From Microbacterium sp. EST19A (GTDB taxonomy: Bacteria; Actinomycetota; Actinomycetes; Actinomycetales; Microbacteriaceae), in NCBI RefSeq assembly GCF_019969685.1, contig NZ_JAHXYZ010000001.1, forward strand, positions 496,001-560,000: 64,000 nucleotides of DNA. Direction: 5' to 3'. Made by a program: the position numbers and the translations under genes. Below, piece after piece: positions 51,593-59,807 of this stretch. Numbering within the stretch: position 1 is the first letter of the stretch; each line of letters begins with the position of its first letter. Under the pieces are notes generated by a model, which saw only the letters and a list, made by a program, of their open reading frames with translations, was not told the origin of the DNA and did not search any database.

Positions 51593-53323
51593 TTACGCGC
51601 GCTCCTGCGGGCGGGTGGCACCACGGGTGTCGAGCGCGAGCTCTTCGGCATCCATCGCGGTGAGCAGCTCGCGCATCACCTCTTCGTCGAGGTTGCCGGC
51701 GTCGCGCTCCGCCAGGAGGATGTCGCGACGCACCTGCAGCCAGCCCCGGGACAGCGCGACGAGGTCTTCGTACGACGGCCGACTCGCGGCGTCCCCCACC
51801 TGCTGGGCTTCGTCGGTATCCCTCTCGACCCGGGTCATCCGCTTCGTGAACGCGTCGAAGAGGGGCATGTCGACCTGGCCGTGCTCGGCCTCCCACTCGA
51901 CGCGCTTCTGGGCGAGGAACTCCTTGCCGGCGGCGCGGCTCTTCTCCTTCACGGCTTCCAGGGCCTTCTCGTCCTCCGCCTCATCGACGTCGCTCGCGAT
52001 GCCGAGACCGCGGATGAGCATCGGCAATGTCAGCCCCTGCAGCAGCAGCGTCGCCACCGTCACGATGAAGGCGACGACGACGATCGCGTGCGAGGCATCG
52101 GAGTCGAGGGCCGCGAGGTCGGCTGCCGCGAGCGCGGTCGCCAGCGTCACGACGCCGCGCATCCCGGCCCAGGAGATGATCGCGTTGTCTCGCCAGGTGA
52201 GCTGGAGACCCGCCATCCGGTCGCGCACGACCTGCGTCCGCAGCTCCTCCGGAGTGAACTGCTTCCAACGGCTGGACTGCTGCTGCCGCTTCTCGAACTC
52301 GCCGGACTCGAAGCCGCGGTCCATGCGGGCGAGCCGTCTGCGGTCCTGGAAGTTGGACCACGCGCTGACCGGGTAGATGTAGAGCGGACGCACCACCAGC
52401 ACCACCAGCAGCACCGCGCCCGAGAGCAGCAGGATGTGCCCGACCGATTCGCTGCCGAGGTCGCTGAGCACCCGCGGGAACTGCAATCCGATGTAGGCGA
52501 AGACGAAGCTCTCCAGCAGCAGGTCGGCCGAGAGCCACAGCGGCTTCTCCTGCTGCCGCGTCGTGTAGTCGGTGCGCGGCGCGTTGAAGCCGACGTACAG
52601 TCCCATCGCGACGACCGCGAGCACTCCCGATCCGAGAAGGTGCTCCGCGATCGCGTAGGCCCCGAACGGCGCGAGCAGGCCGAACGTGCCGATCACGACG
52701 GGGTCGTTGATGCGCATGCGCAGCTGGTGCAGCACGACGCCGAAGACGAGGCCGATCGCGACGCCGATGCCGACCGCGAGCAGGAACTGCCAGATGCCGT
52801 CCCAGACGGTGAGCGTGGCACCCGCCAGGATCGCCGCGAACACCCGGTACAGCGTCAGCGAGGTGGCGTCGTTGATGAGACTCTCCCCCGACAGCACCGT
52901 CATGATGCGCCGTGGGAGCCCGAGCTTGCGGCCGATCGCCGCGGCGGAGACCGCGTCGGGCGGAGCGACGATCGCCCCGAGCAGCAGGGCGCCGGGGAGC
53001 GTCAGCGCCGGGAAGATCCACCAGGCCACGAATCCGACGGCGAGCGCGGTGAGCAGCACGAGGGTGACGCCGAGTCGGCGGATCTGCGGCAGGCTGCGCT
53101 TGAAGCCCACGAACGACACGTCCAGCGCCGCCGAGTAGAGCAGCGGAGGCAGCACGAGGTTCAGCAGCAGGTGCCCGTCGATGTCGACCTCGGGCACGAA
53201 GGGCAGAAAGGACACGGCGAGCGCGACGATCGTGACGAGGAGCGGCGCCGGCCACCCCCGCCAACGTGCGACCGCGGCGACGGCGACCGCTCCGACGAGC
53301 ACGTAGAAGATCTCGGCATCCAT
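51593..53323 (-). CDS. Na+/H+ antiporter, CPA1 (NhaP) type
   Basis: 576 residues with about 12 TM helices in the first 400, including the transport-site motifs LLGAIVAPPDAVSAAAIGRKLG and GESLINDATSLTLYRVFAA, and the conserved DNAIISWAGMRGVVTLATALA. The C-terminal 170 residues are a cytosolic domain of helices (EDEKALEAVKEKSRAAGKEFLAQKRVEWEAEHG). It exchanges Na+ or K+ for protons for pH and salt homeostasis. It converges on the symporter gene with 60 bp between stops. Confidence 0.92.
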   Translation of the reverse strand: MDAEIFYVLVGAVAVAAVARWRGWPAPLLVTIVALAVSFLPFVPEVDIDGHLLLNLVLPPLLYSAALDVSFVGFKRSLPQIRRLGVTLVLLTALAVGFVAWWIFPALTLPGALLLGAIVAPPDAVSAAAIGRKLGLPRRIMTVLSGESLINDATSLTLYRVFAAILAGATLTVWDGIWQFLLAVGIGVAIGLVFGVVLHQLRMRINDPVVIGTFGLLAPFGAYAIAEHLLGSGVLAVVAMGLYVGFNAPRTDYTTRQQEKPLWLSADLLLESFVFAYIGLQFPRVLSDLGSESVGHILLLSGAVLLVVLVVRPLYIYPVSAWSNFQDRRRLARMDRGFESGEFEKRQQQSSRWKQFTPEELRTQVVRDRMAGLQLTWRDNAIISWAGMRGVVTLATALAAADLAALDSDASHAIVVVAFIVTVATLLLQGLTLPMLIRGLGIASDVDEAEDEKALEAVKEKSRAAGKEFLAQKRVEWEAEHGQVDMPLFDAFTKRMTRVERDTDEAQQVGDAASRPSYEDLVALSRGWLQVRRDILLAERDAGNLDEEVMRELLTAMDAEELALDTRGATRPQERA

Positions 53324-53366
53324 GTGCCCACGCTAGCGGGGGAACGCGCGGGGACGGGAGAGAGGT

Positions 53367-54545
53367 TCACCAGCGGACGACGTGGTTGTAGAGGTGATCG
53401 TTGCGGGTGTCGGACGACGCGTTGCGCAGGAACCTGGGCAGCATCGCGTCGCGGAGTGCGATCCCGAGCCGGGATTTCGTGACGCGCTTGTTCCGGTTGA
53501 CGGCCCGCGCATACTTCACGACCTCTTCCGCGCGAGGACGCCGGTCGCGCTCGTATGCCGCGAAGGCCTGCTCGTGATCGGCCGCGTCGCGCAGGTGGCG
53601 GGCGAGCACGATCGAGTCCTCGAGGGCGAGCGACGCCCCCTGACCGGCGCTGGGAGAGGTGGCGTGCACGGCATCGCCCACGAGCACGAGCCGCCCGCGG
53701 TGCCAGTGCGGCACGTGGGTGAGGTCGGACAGCGCATAGGCGCCGATCTCTCCTTCCACGTGCTCGAGGATCTGCGGCACCGGGTACGGATCGTCGGAGT
53801 GCAGACCGCGCAGGCGCGCGAGCCAGTCCTCGTCGGACACCGCGCGGATGTCGTCTCGGCTCTCGTCGGGTGCGGTCACGTTCGCGAACCAGTAGGTCGT
53901 GCCGTCGTCGCGTACCAGGTAGCCGAAGAACGACTTCGCTCCGAACACCATGTACTGCTCCCCCGGCGTCGGCGCGAGTCCGGGCACCCGGGAGAAGCCG
54001 CCGACGCTGATCAGTCCGCTCGGCGCGGGCGCCGGGGCATCCGGATCGATGGTCGCGCGCACGACCGATCCGACGCCGTCCGCGCCGATGAGCACATCGC
54101 CGCGGGCGGTCCGTCCGTCGGCGAAGTGCGCGACGACCGCGTCGGGTGTCTCCTCGATGCGCTGCAGCCGGGCGTCGAAGGTGAGCGGGATGCCGGCGTC
54201 GACGATCGCGTCGCGGAGCACCTCGTGCAGCCAGGCCCGCCGCACGACGACGCTCCCGCGCGCAGGGTCGGCGGCCGGACCGTTCGGCACCACACCGAGT
54301 CGTGCTCCGCGACCGCTGAGCATCACCAGGTGCGGACTGAGGTGGCCGTCCGACACGAGCCGGTCGCGCAGTCCGAGCTCGTCGAGCACCGCGAGCCCGT
54401 TGGTGGCCACGTTGAGGAACAGTCCGCCGTAGGGGGCCGGCGCGCTGCGCGCCTCGAACATCTCCACGTCCCAGCCTGCGCGCTGGAGGAAGAGCGCGGT
54501 CGCGGGGCCGGCGACGCCGCCGCCGATGATGAGCGCCTTGGGCAT
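53367..54545 (-). CDS. FAD-dependent aromatic-type monooxygenase
   Basis: 392 residues with the group A flavoprotein hydroxylase motifs: dinucleotide fold PKALIIGGGVAGPATALFLQRAGWDVEMFEARS at the start, the DG motif DVLIGADGVGSVVRATI (about 155) and the GD motif RLVLVGDAVHATSPSAGQGASLALEDSIVLARHL (about 290). It hydroxylates a small aromatic or polyketide-like substrate using NAD(P)H and O2, or inactivates an antibiotic. GAAGGA precedes the ATG. It is divergent from a MarR gene across an operator region, so its ligand probably induces it. Confidence 0.9.
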   Translation of the reverse strand: MPKALIIGGGVAGPATALFLQRAGWDVEMFEARSAPAPYGGLFLNVATNGLAVLDELGLRDRLVSDGHLSPHLVMLSGRGARLGVVPNGPAADPARGSVVVRRAWLHEVLRDAIVDAGIPLTFDARLQRIEETPDAVVAHFADGRTARGDVLIGADGVGSVVRATIDPDAPAPAPSGLISVGGFSRVPGLAPTPGEQYMVFGAKSFFGYLVRDDGTTYWFANVTAPDESRDDIRAVSDEDWLARLRGLHSDDPYPVPQILEHVEGEIGAYALSDLTHVPHWHRGRLVLVGDAVHATSPSAGQGASLALEDSIVLARHLRDAADHEQAFAAYERDRRPRAEEVVKYARAVNRNKRVTKSRLGIALRDAMLPRFLRNASSDTRNDHLYNHVVRW

Positions 54546-54584
54546 GTCACGATCCTTCGATAGTCTGAGAGGAGAAGCGAGACT

Positions 54585-54615
54585 CTCTAATTCAGAGCCT
54601 CTCGAATATAGAGAG
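54585..54615. promoter_or_regulatory. Paired MarR-type operator between the monooxygenase and marR genes
   Basis: CTCT-N5-AGAG (54585-54597) is followed immediately by CTCTC-N7-GAGAG (54599-54615), two related inverted repeats in an AT-rich run. The marR start is 9 bp downstream and the monooxygenase start is 40 bp upstream. Confidence 0.65.
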
Positions 54616-54623
54616 ATTATCGG

Positions 54624-55133
54624 ATGCCGCAGGAACCGTCAACACGTGACGCCGCCATCGCCCGGCAGGGCGAGGTGATGCGCGAGTTCATGGCCAGAGC
54701 CGTGCTGTTCCAGGAAGCCGTCGCACGCTCGGGCGGACTCAACGGCACCGACCTCCAGGCAGTCGGACTGCTGCTGAGCGAAGGACCGGCCACCCCGGGG
54801 GAACTGGCGGCGCGCTCCGGCCTCACCGCCGGCGGCGCGGTCACCGCCATGATCGACCGGCTCGAGCGCGCGGGGTTCGTCACCCGCACCCGCGACGAGA
54901 CCGATCGGCGGCGCGTGATCGTCTCCGCCGTCCCCGAGACCGTGATGGCCCGGGTCGGACACGTCTACGGAAGGGTCGCCGAGCGCTGGGGCGAGTACCT
55001 CGACACCCTGACCGACGAGCAGATCGTGTTCGCCAACGAGCTGCTGGAGCGCGCGGCGACCATCAACCGCGAAGAGATGGAGACGCTGCGCACCGAAGGG
55101 CGCGGGCGCTCCGCCGAGTCGCCCTCGTCCTGA
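54624..55133 (+). CDS. MarR-family regulator of the divergent monooxygenase
   Basis: 169 residues with the winged helix DLQAVGLLLSEGPATPGELAARSGLTAGGAVTAMIDRLERAGFVTRTRDETDRRRVIVSA, the MarR pattern including the acidic/arginine wing DETDRRRV. Dimerisation helices are at both ends. The operator pair upstream and the divergent monooxygenase suggest a repressor-substrate pair. No clear ribosome site precedes the ATG. Confidence 0.9.
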   Translation: MPQEPSTRDAAIARQGEVMREFMARAVLFQEAVARSGGLNGTDLQAVGLLLSEGPATPGELAARSGLTAGGAVTAMIDRLERAGFVTRTRDETDRRRVIVSAVPETVMARVGHVYGRVAERWGEYLDTLTDEQIVFANELLERAATINREEMETLRTEGRGRSAESPSS

Positions 55134-55188
55134 CCCCACGAGCCGATCCGGGGGAATGCTCCGGCGACCCCGCCGGTTGCACAAGGAG

Positions 55189-56229
55189 ATGTCTGAAATC
55201 GCGCTCTCCGTCCTCGATCTCGTCCCGGTCCGCACCGGCCAGACCAGCGCCGAGGCCATCGCCTCCTCGCTCGCTCTGGCGGAGACCGCCGACCGGCTCG
55301 GCTACCGCCGCTACTGGTTCGCCGAACACCACAACATGCCGGCCGTGGCCTCCACCACACCCCCGGTGCTGATCGCCGCGGCGGCGACCCGCACGACTCG
55401 GCTGCGTCTGGGCTCCGGAGGCGTCATGCTCCCGAACCACGCCCCGCTGATCGTCGCCGAGCAGTTCGCCGCCCTCGAGGCCATCGCCCCCGGACGCATC
55501 GACCTGGGCCTCGGCCGGGCACCGGGCAGCGACCCGGTCATCACCCAGCTGCTGCGCCAGGCGGGCACGTCGAGCGACGTCGAGCAGTTCCCCCGCCACG
55601 TGCAGGACATCGCGGCGCTGGTCTCCGGCGACGGCGCGACTCTGCGCTTCACCTCGGGCGGCGAATACACCGTCCGCGCCACACCCGCGGCGACCGGCGC
55701 ACCCGAGGTCTGGCTGCTCGGATCGAGCGACTACTCCGCGCAGCTCGCAGCCGCCCAGGGTCTTCCGTACGTGTTCGCCAACCACTTCTCCGGACAGGGA
55801 CTGGAGCGGGCGCTCGACCTCTACCGCACCGGCTACCAGCCGAGCGAGGAGAACCCGGAGCCGCGCACCTTCCTCACGGTCAACGTCGTCGCCGCGCCCA
55901 CGGCCGAGGAGGCGGAGGCGCGCGCACTGCCGCAACTGCGCATGATGGCGCGCCTGCGTCTGAACCAGCCCCTCGTCGCGCTGGAGACGGTCGAGGAGGC
56001 CGCTGCCGCTGCGACGGATGCCGCCACCGACCAGGTCATCCAGGCGGCACGGTCGCGCTGGTTCGTCGGAACAGGCGAGACGGTCGCCGCCGAGCTGCGC
56101 GACTTCGCGGCGACGTACGGCGTCGACGAGGTCATGCTGTCGCCGGTCGCGGGATCCTCCGAGTCCGAGGCGATGAGCATCCCGACCGCTCGCGCGCAGA
56201 CACTCGAACTCATCGCCGCAGCGCTCTGA
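55189..56229 (+). CDS. Luciferase-like flavin monooxygenase (LLM class)
   Basis: 346 residues starting MSEIALSVLDLVPVRTGQTSAEAIASSLALAETADRLGYRRYWFAEHHNMPAVASTTPPVLIAAAA, the LLM TIM-barrel opening with the conserved FAEHHNMP. Later: LGSGGVMLPNHAPLIVAEQFAALEAIAPGRIDLGLGRAPGSDP and the ALAAAQGLPYVFANHFSG strand. This subgroup binds FMN or F420 and its substrates are mostly unknown. AAGGAG lies directly against the ATG, so a start a little further upstream is possible. Confidence 0.9.
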   Translation: MSEIALSVLDLVPVRTGQTSAEAIASSLALAETADRLGYRRYWFAEHHNMPAVASTTPPVLIAAAATRTTRLRLGSGGVMLPNHAPLIVAEQFAALEAIAPGRIDLGLGRAPGSDPVITQLLRQAGTSSDVEQFPRHVQDIAALVSGDGATLRFTSGGEYTVRATPAATGAPEVWLLGSSDYSAQLAAAQGLPYVFANHFSGQGLERALDLYRTGYQPSEENPEPRTFLTVNVVAAPTAEEAEARALPQLRMMARLRLNQPLVALETVEEAAAAATDAATDQVIQAARSRWFVGTGETVAAELRDFAATYGVDEVMLSPVAGSSESEAMSIPTARAQTLELIAAAL

Positions 56230-56285
56230 CGCCGCGGGAGGGGTGACGCCGCGGGAAGGCGGACGCTGCGGCGTACGCTGAGTGC

Positions 56286-57554
56286 ATGCGCGCCGCCTCC
56301 CCGACGATCGGCGCCGGGACGACGCGCCGCACGGTCGAGGAGCATCTCGCGGTGATCCTCTCGGCGGCCTCCGCGTTGCCTGCTGAGAGCCTCGCGCTCG
56401 TCGACGCGGTCGGTCGCACACTCGCCGCGCCGGTGCACGCCCGCGTCGATGTGCCGCTGTTCGACAACTCCGCGATGGACGGCTTCGCGGTGCGTTTCGC
56501 CGACGTCGCCGCCGCCGATGCCGCGCACCCGGTGACGCTGCGCGTGGTCGCCGACATCCCTGCCGGGTCATCCGTCGATCCCACCCTCCTTCCGGGCGAG
56601 ACGGCCCGGATCATGACGGGCGCACCCGTCCCCACGGCCGCAGACACGGTGGTCCCGGTCGAGCACATCCACGGCGGGTTCGCGGAGTCGACCATCGCCG
56701 CCGTCGTGACCGTGTCGCCGCGCGGCGAGGGCGCCCACATCCGACGCCGGGGCGAAGACGTGCGCGCGGGCGAGGAGGTAGCCGCGGCGGGCACCGTCAT
56801 CGGTCCGCTGCAGGCGACCGCGTTCGCGGCATCCGGCGTTGACCGGGTCGAGGCGGTGCGACGGCCGCGCGTCGCCGTCATCTCCACGGGCAGCGAGCTC
56901 GCCCCGACCGGCGGCGAGTTCACCCGCGGGCGGATCCCCGAGTCGAATGCGATCCTGCTCGCCGCGTCGTGCCGTCAGGCGGGAGCCGATCCGGTGCTCG
57001 TGACGACGGTGACCGATGACGACGCCGTGTTCGGCGCGGCGTTCGCCCACGCGGTCGACGCGCTCGACGCCGATCTCGTCGTCACATCCGGCGGGGTCAG
57101 CGCCGGAGCATACGAGGTCGTCCGCAGCGTGCTGAGCGACCGCATCGCGTTCGCCTCGGTGGCGATGCAGCCCGGTGAGCCGCAGGCCTTCGGGCAGGTC
57201 GGCGGTGCGCTCGTCTTCGGCCTGCCCGGCAATCCGGTGAGCGTCGCGATGTCGTTCGAGGCCTTCGTGCGACCGGCGCTGCTGGCACTCCAGGGACGGA
57301 CGGACCTGCAGCGGCCCACGATCCGGCTGCCCGCCGCGACCGGCTGGCGCACGAAGGAGGGGCGACGGCAGTTCGTGCCTGCCTGCATCGACCGTTCCGA
57401 TCCGGCGCGTTGGACGGTGCGGCCGGCCGCCGCCGGAGGTTCCGGCTCGCACCTCGCGGCCGGATTGGCGCGGGCAGACGCTTATGCGATCGTGCCGGAG
57501 GACGTCGCGACGGTGACCGCCGGAGACCTCGTCGACGTCGTGCTGCTCTCATGA
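56286..57554 (+). CDS. moeA: Molybdopterin molybdotransferase MoeA
   Basis: 422 residues: MoeA N-terminal domain (RTVEEHLAVILSAASALPAESLALVDAVGRTLAAPV), linker, the molybdopterin-binding domain (VAVISTGSELAPTGGEF, VVTSGGVSAGAYEVV, VFGLPGNPVSVAMSFEAFVRPALL) and the C-terminal domain IV. It inserts molybdate into molybdopterin. It overlaps mobA by ATGA and heads the moeA-mobA-DUF6457 operon. Confidence 0.95.
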   Translation: MRAASPTIGAGTTRRTVEEHLAVILSAASALPAESLALVDAVGRTLAAPVHARVDVPLFDNSAMDGFAVRFADVAAADAAHPVTLRVVADIPAGSSVDPTLLPGETARIMTGAPVPTAADTVVPVEHIHGGFAESTIAAVVTVSPRGEGAHIRRRGEDVRAGEEVAAAGTVIGPLQATAFAASGVDRVEAVRRPRVAVISTGSELAPTGGEFTRGRIPESNAILLAASCRQAGADPVLVTTVTDDDAVFGAAFAHAVDALDADLVVTSGGVSAGAYEVVRSVLSDRIAFASVAMQPGEPQAFGQVGGALVFGLPGNPVSVAMSFEAFVRPALLALQGRTDLQRPTIRLPAATGWRTKEGRRQFVPACIDRSDPARWTVRPAAAGGSGSHLAAGLARADAYAIVPEDVATVTAGDLVDVVLLS

Positions 57555-58153
57555 CATCGCCGGAGCCCGCCGCGATCGTGCTCGCCGGAGGACGCGCCTC
57601 CCGCCTGGGCGGCGCCGACAAACCGCAACTCGTCGTGGACGGTGCGACCCTGCTCGATCACGCGGTGCACGCCGTCTCGTGGTGCGCTCCGATCATCGTG
57701 GTCGGGCCGCCCGCGCCCGTGCGCACCGACGTGATCTGGGCTCGCGAGAGTCCCCCTTTCGGCGGGCCGGTGGCGGCGATCGCCGCGGGACTCGCGCATG
57801 TCGATCGTGACGAGGTCTGCATCCTCGCCGCCGACATCCCCCGCGCTGTCGACGCCGTCGGCCTGCTGCGCCGGCAGCCGTCCGCCGATGTCGACGGGTC
57901 ATGCCTCGCCGACGCGACCGGCGCTGCGCAGTGGCTCGTCGGCCGCTACCGCACGGCGGCGCTGCGCACGGCGCTCGACGCGCTGCCGGATGCCGGGCAC
58001 GATGCGTCGATCCGATCGCTCGTCGCAGGGCTGCGCCTCGACCTCGTGGATGCCGGTGACCTGGCGGCGGATGTCGACACGTGGGACGATCTGGAACGTG
58101 CGAGAGCGCGCCCTGCCACCGCGGGGAGCCCCACCGACGAGGAGGACACATGA
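57551..58153 (+). CDS. mobA: Molybdenum cofactor guanylyltransferase-like MobA
   Basis: 200 residues with the nucleotide-sugar-type transferase motif AIVLAGGRASRLGGADKPQLVVDG and a following AADIPRAVDAVGLL metal/NTP site. MobA attaches GMP to molybdopterin to form the bis-MGD precursor; short actinobacterial forms like this may act instead as MocA-type enzymes. The ATG overlaps the moeA stop and its stop overlaps the DUF6457 start, so all three are co-translated. Confidence 0.88.
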   Translation: MTSPEPAAIVLAGGRASRLGGADKPQLVVDGATLLDHAVHAVSWCAPIIVVGPPAPVRTDVIWARESPPFGGPVAAIAAGLAHVDRDEVCILAADIPRAVDAVGLLRRQPSADVDGSCLADATGAAQWLVGRYRTAALRTALDALPDAGHDASIRSLVAGLRLDLVDAGDLAADVDTWDDLERARARPATAGSPTDEEDT

Positions 58154-58431
58154 CAGACAAGCCGAGGCATCTCCCCGTCGAAGCCTTGGAGGACTGGACC
58201 GCTGCGGCATGCGACCGGCTCGACCTGGATCGCGCCGACGTCGACGTGGCGCTCATCCTCGACCTCGCACGCGATGTCGCGCACGGTGTTGCCCGCCCGG
58301 CGGCTCCGCTGAGTGCGTTCCTGGCCGGCCTCGCCGCAGGTCGTGCCGGCGGCTCCCCTGCGGCATCGGCGGCCGCCGCGGCCGCGATCACGGAGCTCGC
58401 CGGAGACTGGCGCCCCGCCGACCGGCCCTGA
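58150..58431 (+). CDS. DUF6457 protein of the molybdenum-cofactor operon
   Basis: 93 residues: PVEALEDWTAAACDRLDLDRADVDVALILDLARDVAHGVARPAAPLSAFLAGLAAGRAGG, the helix-rich DUF6457 pattern. GGAGGACAC precedes the ATG, which overlaps the mobA stop (ATGA). The family is nearly confined to actinobacterial molybdenum-cofactor loci; its role (possible small regulator or assembly factor) is unknown. It ends the operon, and a hairpin lies 25 bp downstream. Confidence 0.85.
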   Translation: MTDKPRHLPVEALEDWTAAACDRLDLDRADVDVALILDLARDVAHGVARPAAPLSAFLAGLAAGRAGGSPAASAAAAAAITELAGDWRPADRP

Positions 58432-58455
58432 CGCGCGGCGTCGCTCGCCTGTCAA

Positions 58456-58476
58456 GCCCCCTGGTTTTCCGGGGGC
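58456..58476 (+). terminator. Hairpin after the DUF6457 gene
   Basis: GCCCCC-T-GG closes on CC-GGGGGC around a TTTT loop (8 bp plus one bulged base). A plausible terminator of the moeA operon. Confidence 0.5.
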
Positions 58477-58539
58477 GTCAGGCGTAGCGTCACGTTCACG
58501 GTCACCAGCCGTGTCATGGCAGTGGAAGGAGTTCCGACG

Positions 58540-58749
58540 ATGAGCACCACGAAGACCCTCGCCCTCTGGGTCGCCTACGGACAGAACGGGGTGGTCGGCA
58601 GCATCCGCCACGACGACGACGGTTACGTCGTCACGATGGTGGGATCGGATGCCGCGACCGGCACCTACCCGAGCCTCGCCTCCGCCAAGGGCGCCCTGCA
58701 CTCGCACATGTCGCCCGGCAGCGATTGGCCCCGCTTCCAGGAGCACTGA
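58540..58749 (+). CDS. Small protein of unknown function
   Basis: 69 residues, soluble, no signal (STTKTLALWVAYGQNGVVGSIRHDDDGYVVTMVGSDAATGTYPSLASAKGALHSHMSPGSDWPRF). Strong GGAAGGAG 8 nt before the ATG makes it a real gene. The pattern of a short beta-rich protein with 'GSIRHDDDGYVVTM ... YPSLASAKGALH' recurs in Microbacteriaceae, where it has no assigned function that I know. It converges on pheA. Confidence 0.75.
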   Translation: MSTTKTLALWVAYGQNGVVGSIRHDDDGYVVTMVGSDAATGTYPSLASAKGALHSHMSPGSDWPRFQEH

Positions 58750-58778
58750 GCTCCGCTCGCTGCGGCGTCGACCCGGGG

Positions 58779-59720
58779 CTAGTCCTCGGGTTCGCCGGAG
58801 AGGATGCCGCGCAGCCAGTCCCGCGCCTCGACGAAGACGTCATCGGCGTAGCGGTCGGGGTACTGCACGATCTGCCGGTCTGCGCGGGGATACGAGCCGA
58901 GGAACACGACGCGCGGGCTGAACCGGCGGATGCCGAGCAGCGCGTCGGCCATCCGCTCATGCTCGATGTGGCCGTCGGCGTCGATGACGAACCGGTAGCG
59001 TCCGAGCTCATCGCCGATCGGACGCGACTCGATCAGCGACAGGTTGATGCCGCGGGTCGAGAACTGCTCGAGCATCTCGAGGAGCGATCCGGGGTGGTCG
59101 TGCGGCAGCTCCACGATGAGCGAGGTCTTGTCGGCGCCGGTCGGCTCGGGAGGCGTCGTCGTGCGGGTGACCAGCACGAACCGGGTCACGGCCTGGGCGT
59201 TGTCGCCGATGCCCTCGGCCAGCACCTCGACGTCGTAGTGCTTCACGATGCCGGGAGCCGCGATGGCGGCCTGCGCCGGAAGCGATCCGTCGAGCACCCC
59301 GATCGCGGAGGCCACGTTGCTGGCCGCCGGCACGTGCGAGTGCGAGGGCACGTTCGCACCGAGCCAGCCGTGGCACTGCGCGTACGCGACCGGGTGGGCG
59401 GCGATGACCTCGACCTGATCGAGCGTGGTCCCGCGCGGCGCGACGAGCACGAAGTTCACCCGCACGAGGTACTCGCCGATGATGCGCAGACCCGGCAGCG
59501 TGGCGAGCGCATCCTGCGTGGTGGAGACACCGCCCTCGATCGAGTTCTCGATCGCGATCATGGCGGCGTCGCTGCGGCCCTCGAGAACGTCGTCGAGAGC
59601 CTCGCCCACGTTGTGCACGGGGCGCCAGTCCTGCCCTCGCGCCTCGGCGACCTGATCGAGTGCCGCCTCCGTGAAGGTTCCGGCGGGGCCGAGGTAGCTG
59701 TAGGTGCGGCGTTCAGTCAC
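58779..59720 (-). CDS. pheA: Prephenate dehydratase
   Basis: 313 residues from a GTG (VTERRTYSYLGPAGTFTEAALDQVA). Catalytic domain motifs ENSIEGGVSTTQDAL and the conserved TRF of AQAVTRFVLV; the C-terminal ACT domain carries GINLSLIESRPIG, the phenylalanine-binding signature. It converts prephenate to phenylpyruvate in phenylalanine synthesis and is feedback-inhibited by phenylalanine. AAGGTGA precedes the start. Confidence 0.94.
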   Translation of the reverse strand: MTERRTYSYLGPAGTFTEAALDQVAEARGQDWRPVHNVGEALDDVLEGRSDAAMIAIENSIEGGVSTTQDALATLPGLRIIGEYLVRVNFVLVAPRGTTLDQVEVIAAHPVAYAQCHGWLGANVPSHSHVPAASNVASAIGVLDGSLPAQAAIAAPGIVKHYDVEVLAEGIGDNAQAVTRFVLVTRTTTPPEPTGADKTSLIVELPHDHPGSLLEMLEQFSTRGINLSLIESRPIGDELGRYRFVIDADGHIEHERMADALLGIRRFSPRVVFLGSYPRADRQIVQYPDRYADDVFVEARDWLRGILSGEPED

Positions 59721-59807
59721 GCGTTTCACCTTAGCCCTCGGCGACTCCCCCGCGATTCGGATGTCAAGACGGATGCGATCCCTGCGAACAGGGGGCAGAC
59801 TGAGGGA

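Noticed and set aside
56229..56275. Short tandem GACGCCGCGGGA repeat between the luciferase-like gene and moeA
   Set aside because: Only two imperfect units in GC-rich spacer, no more than chance would give.
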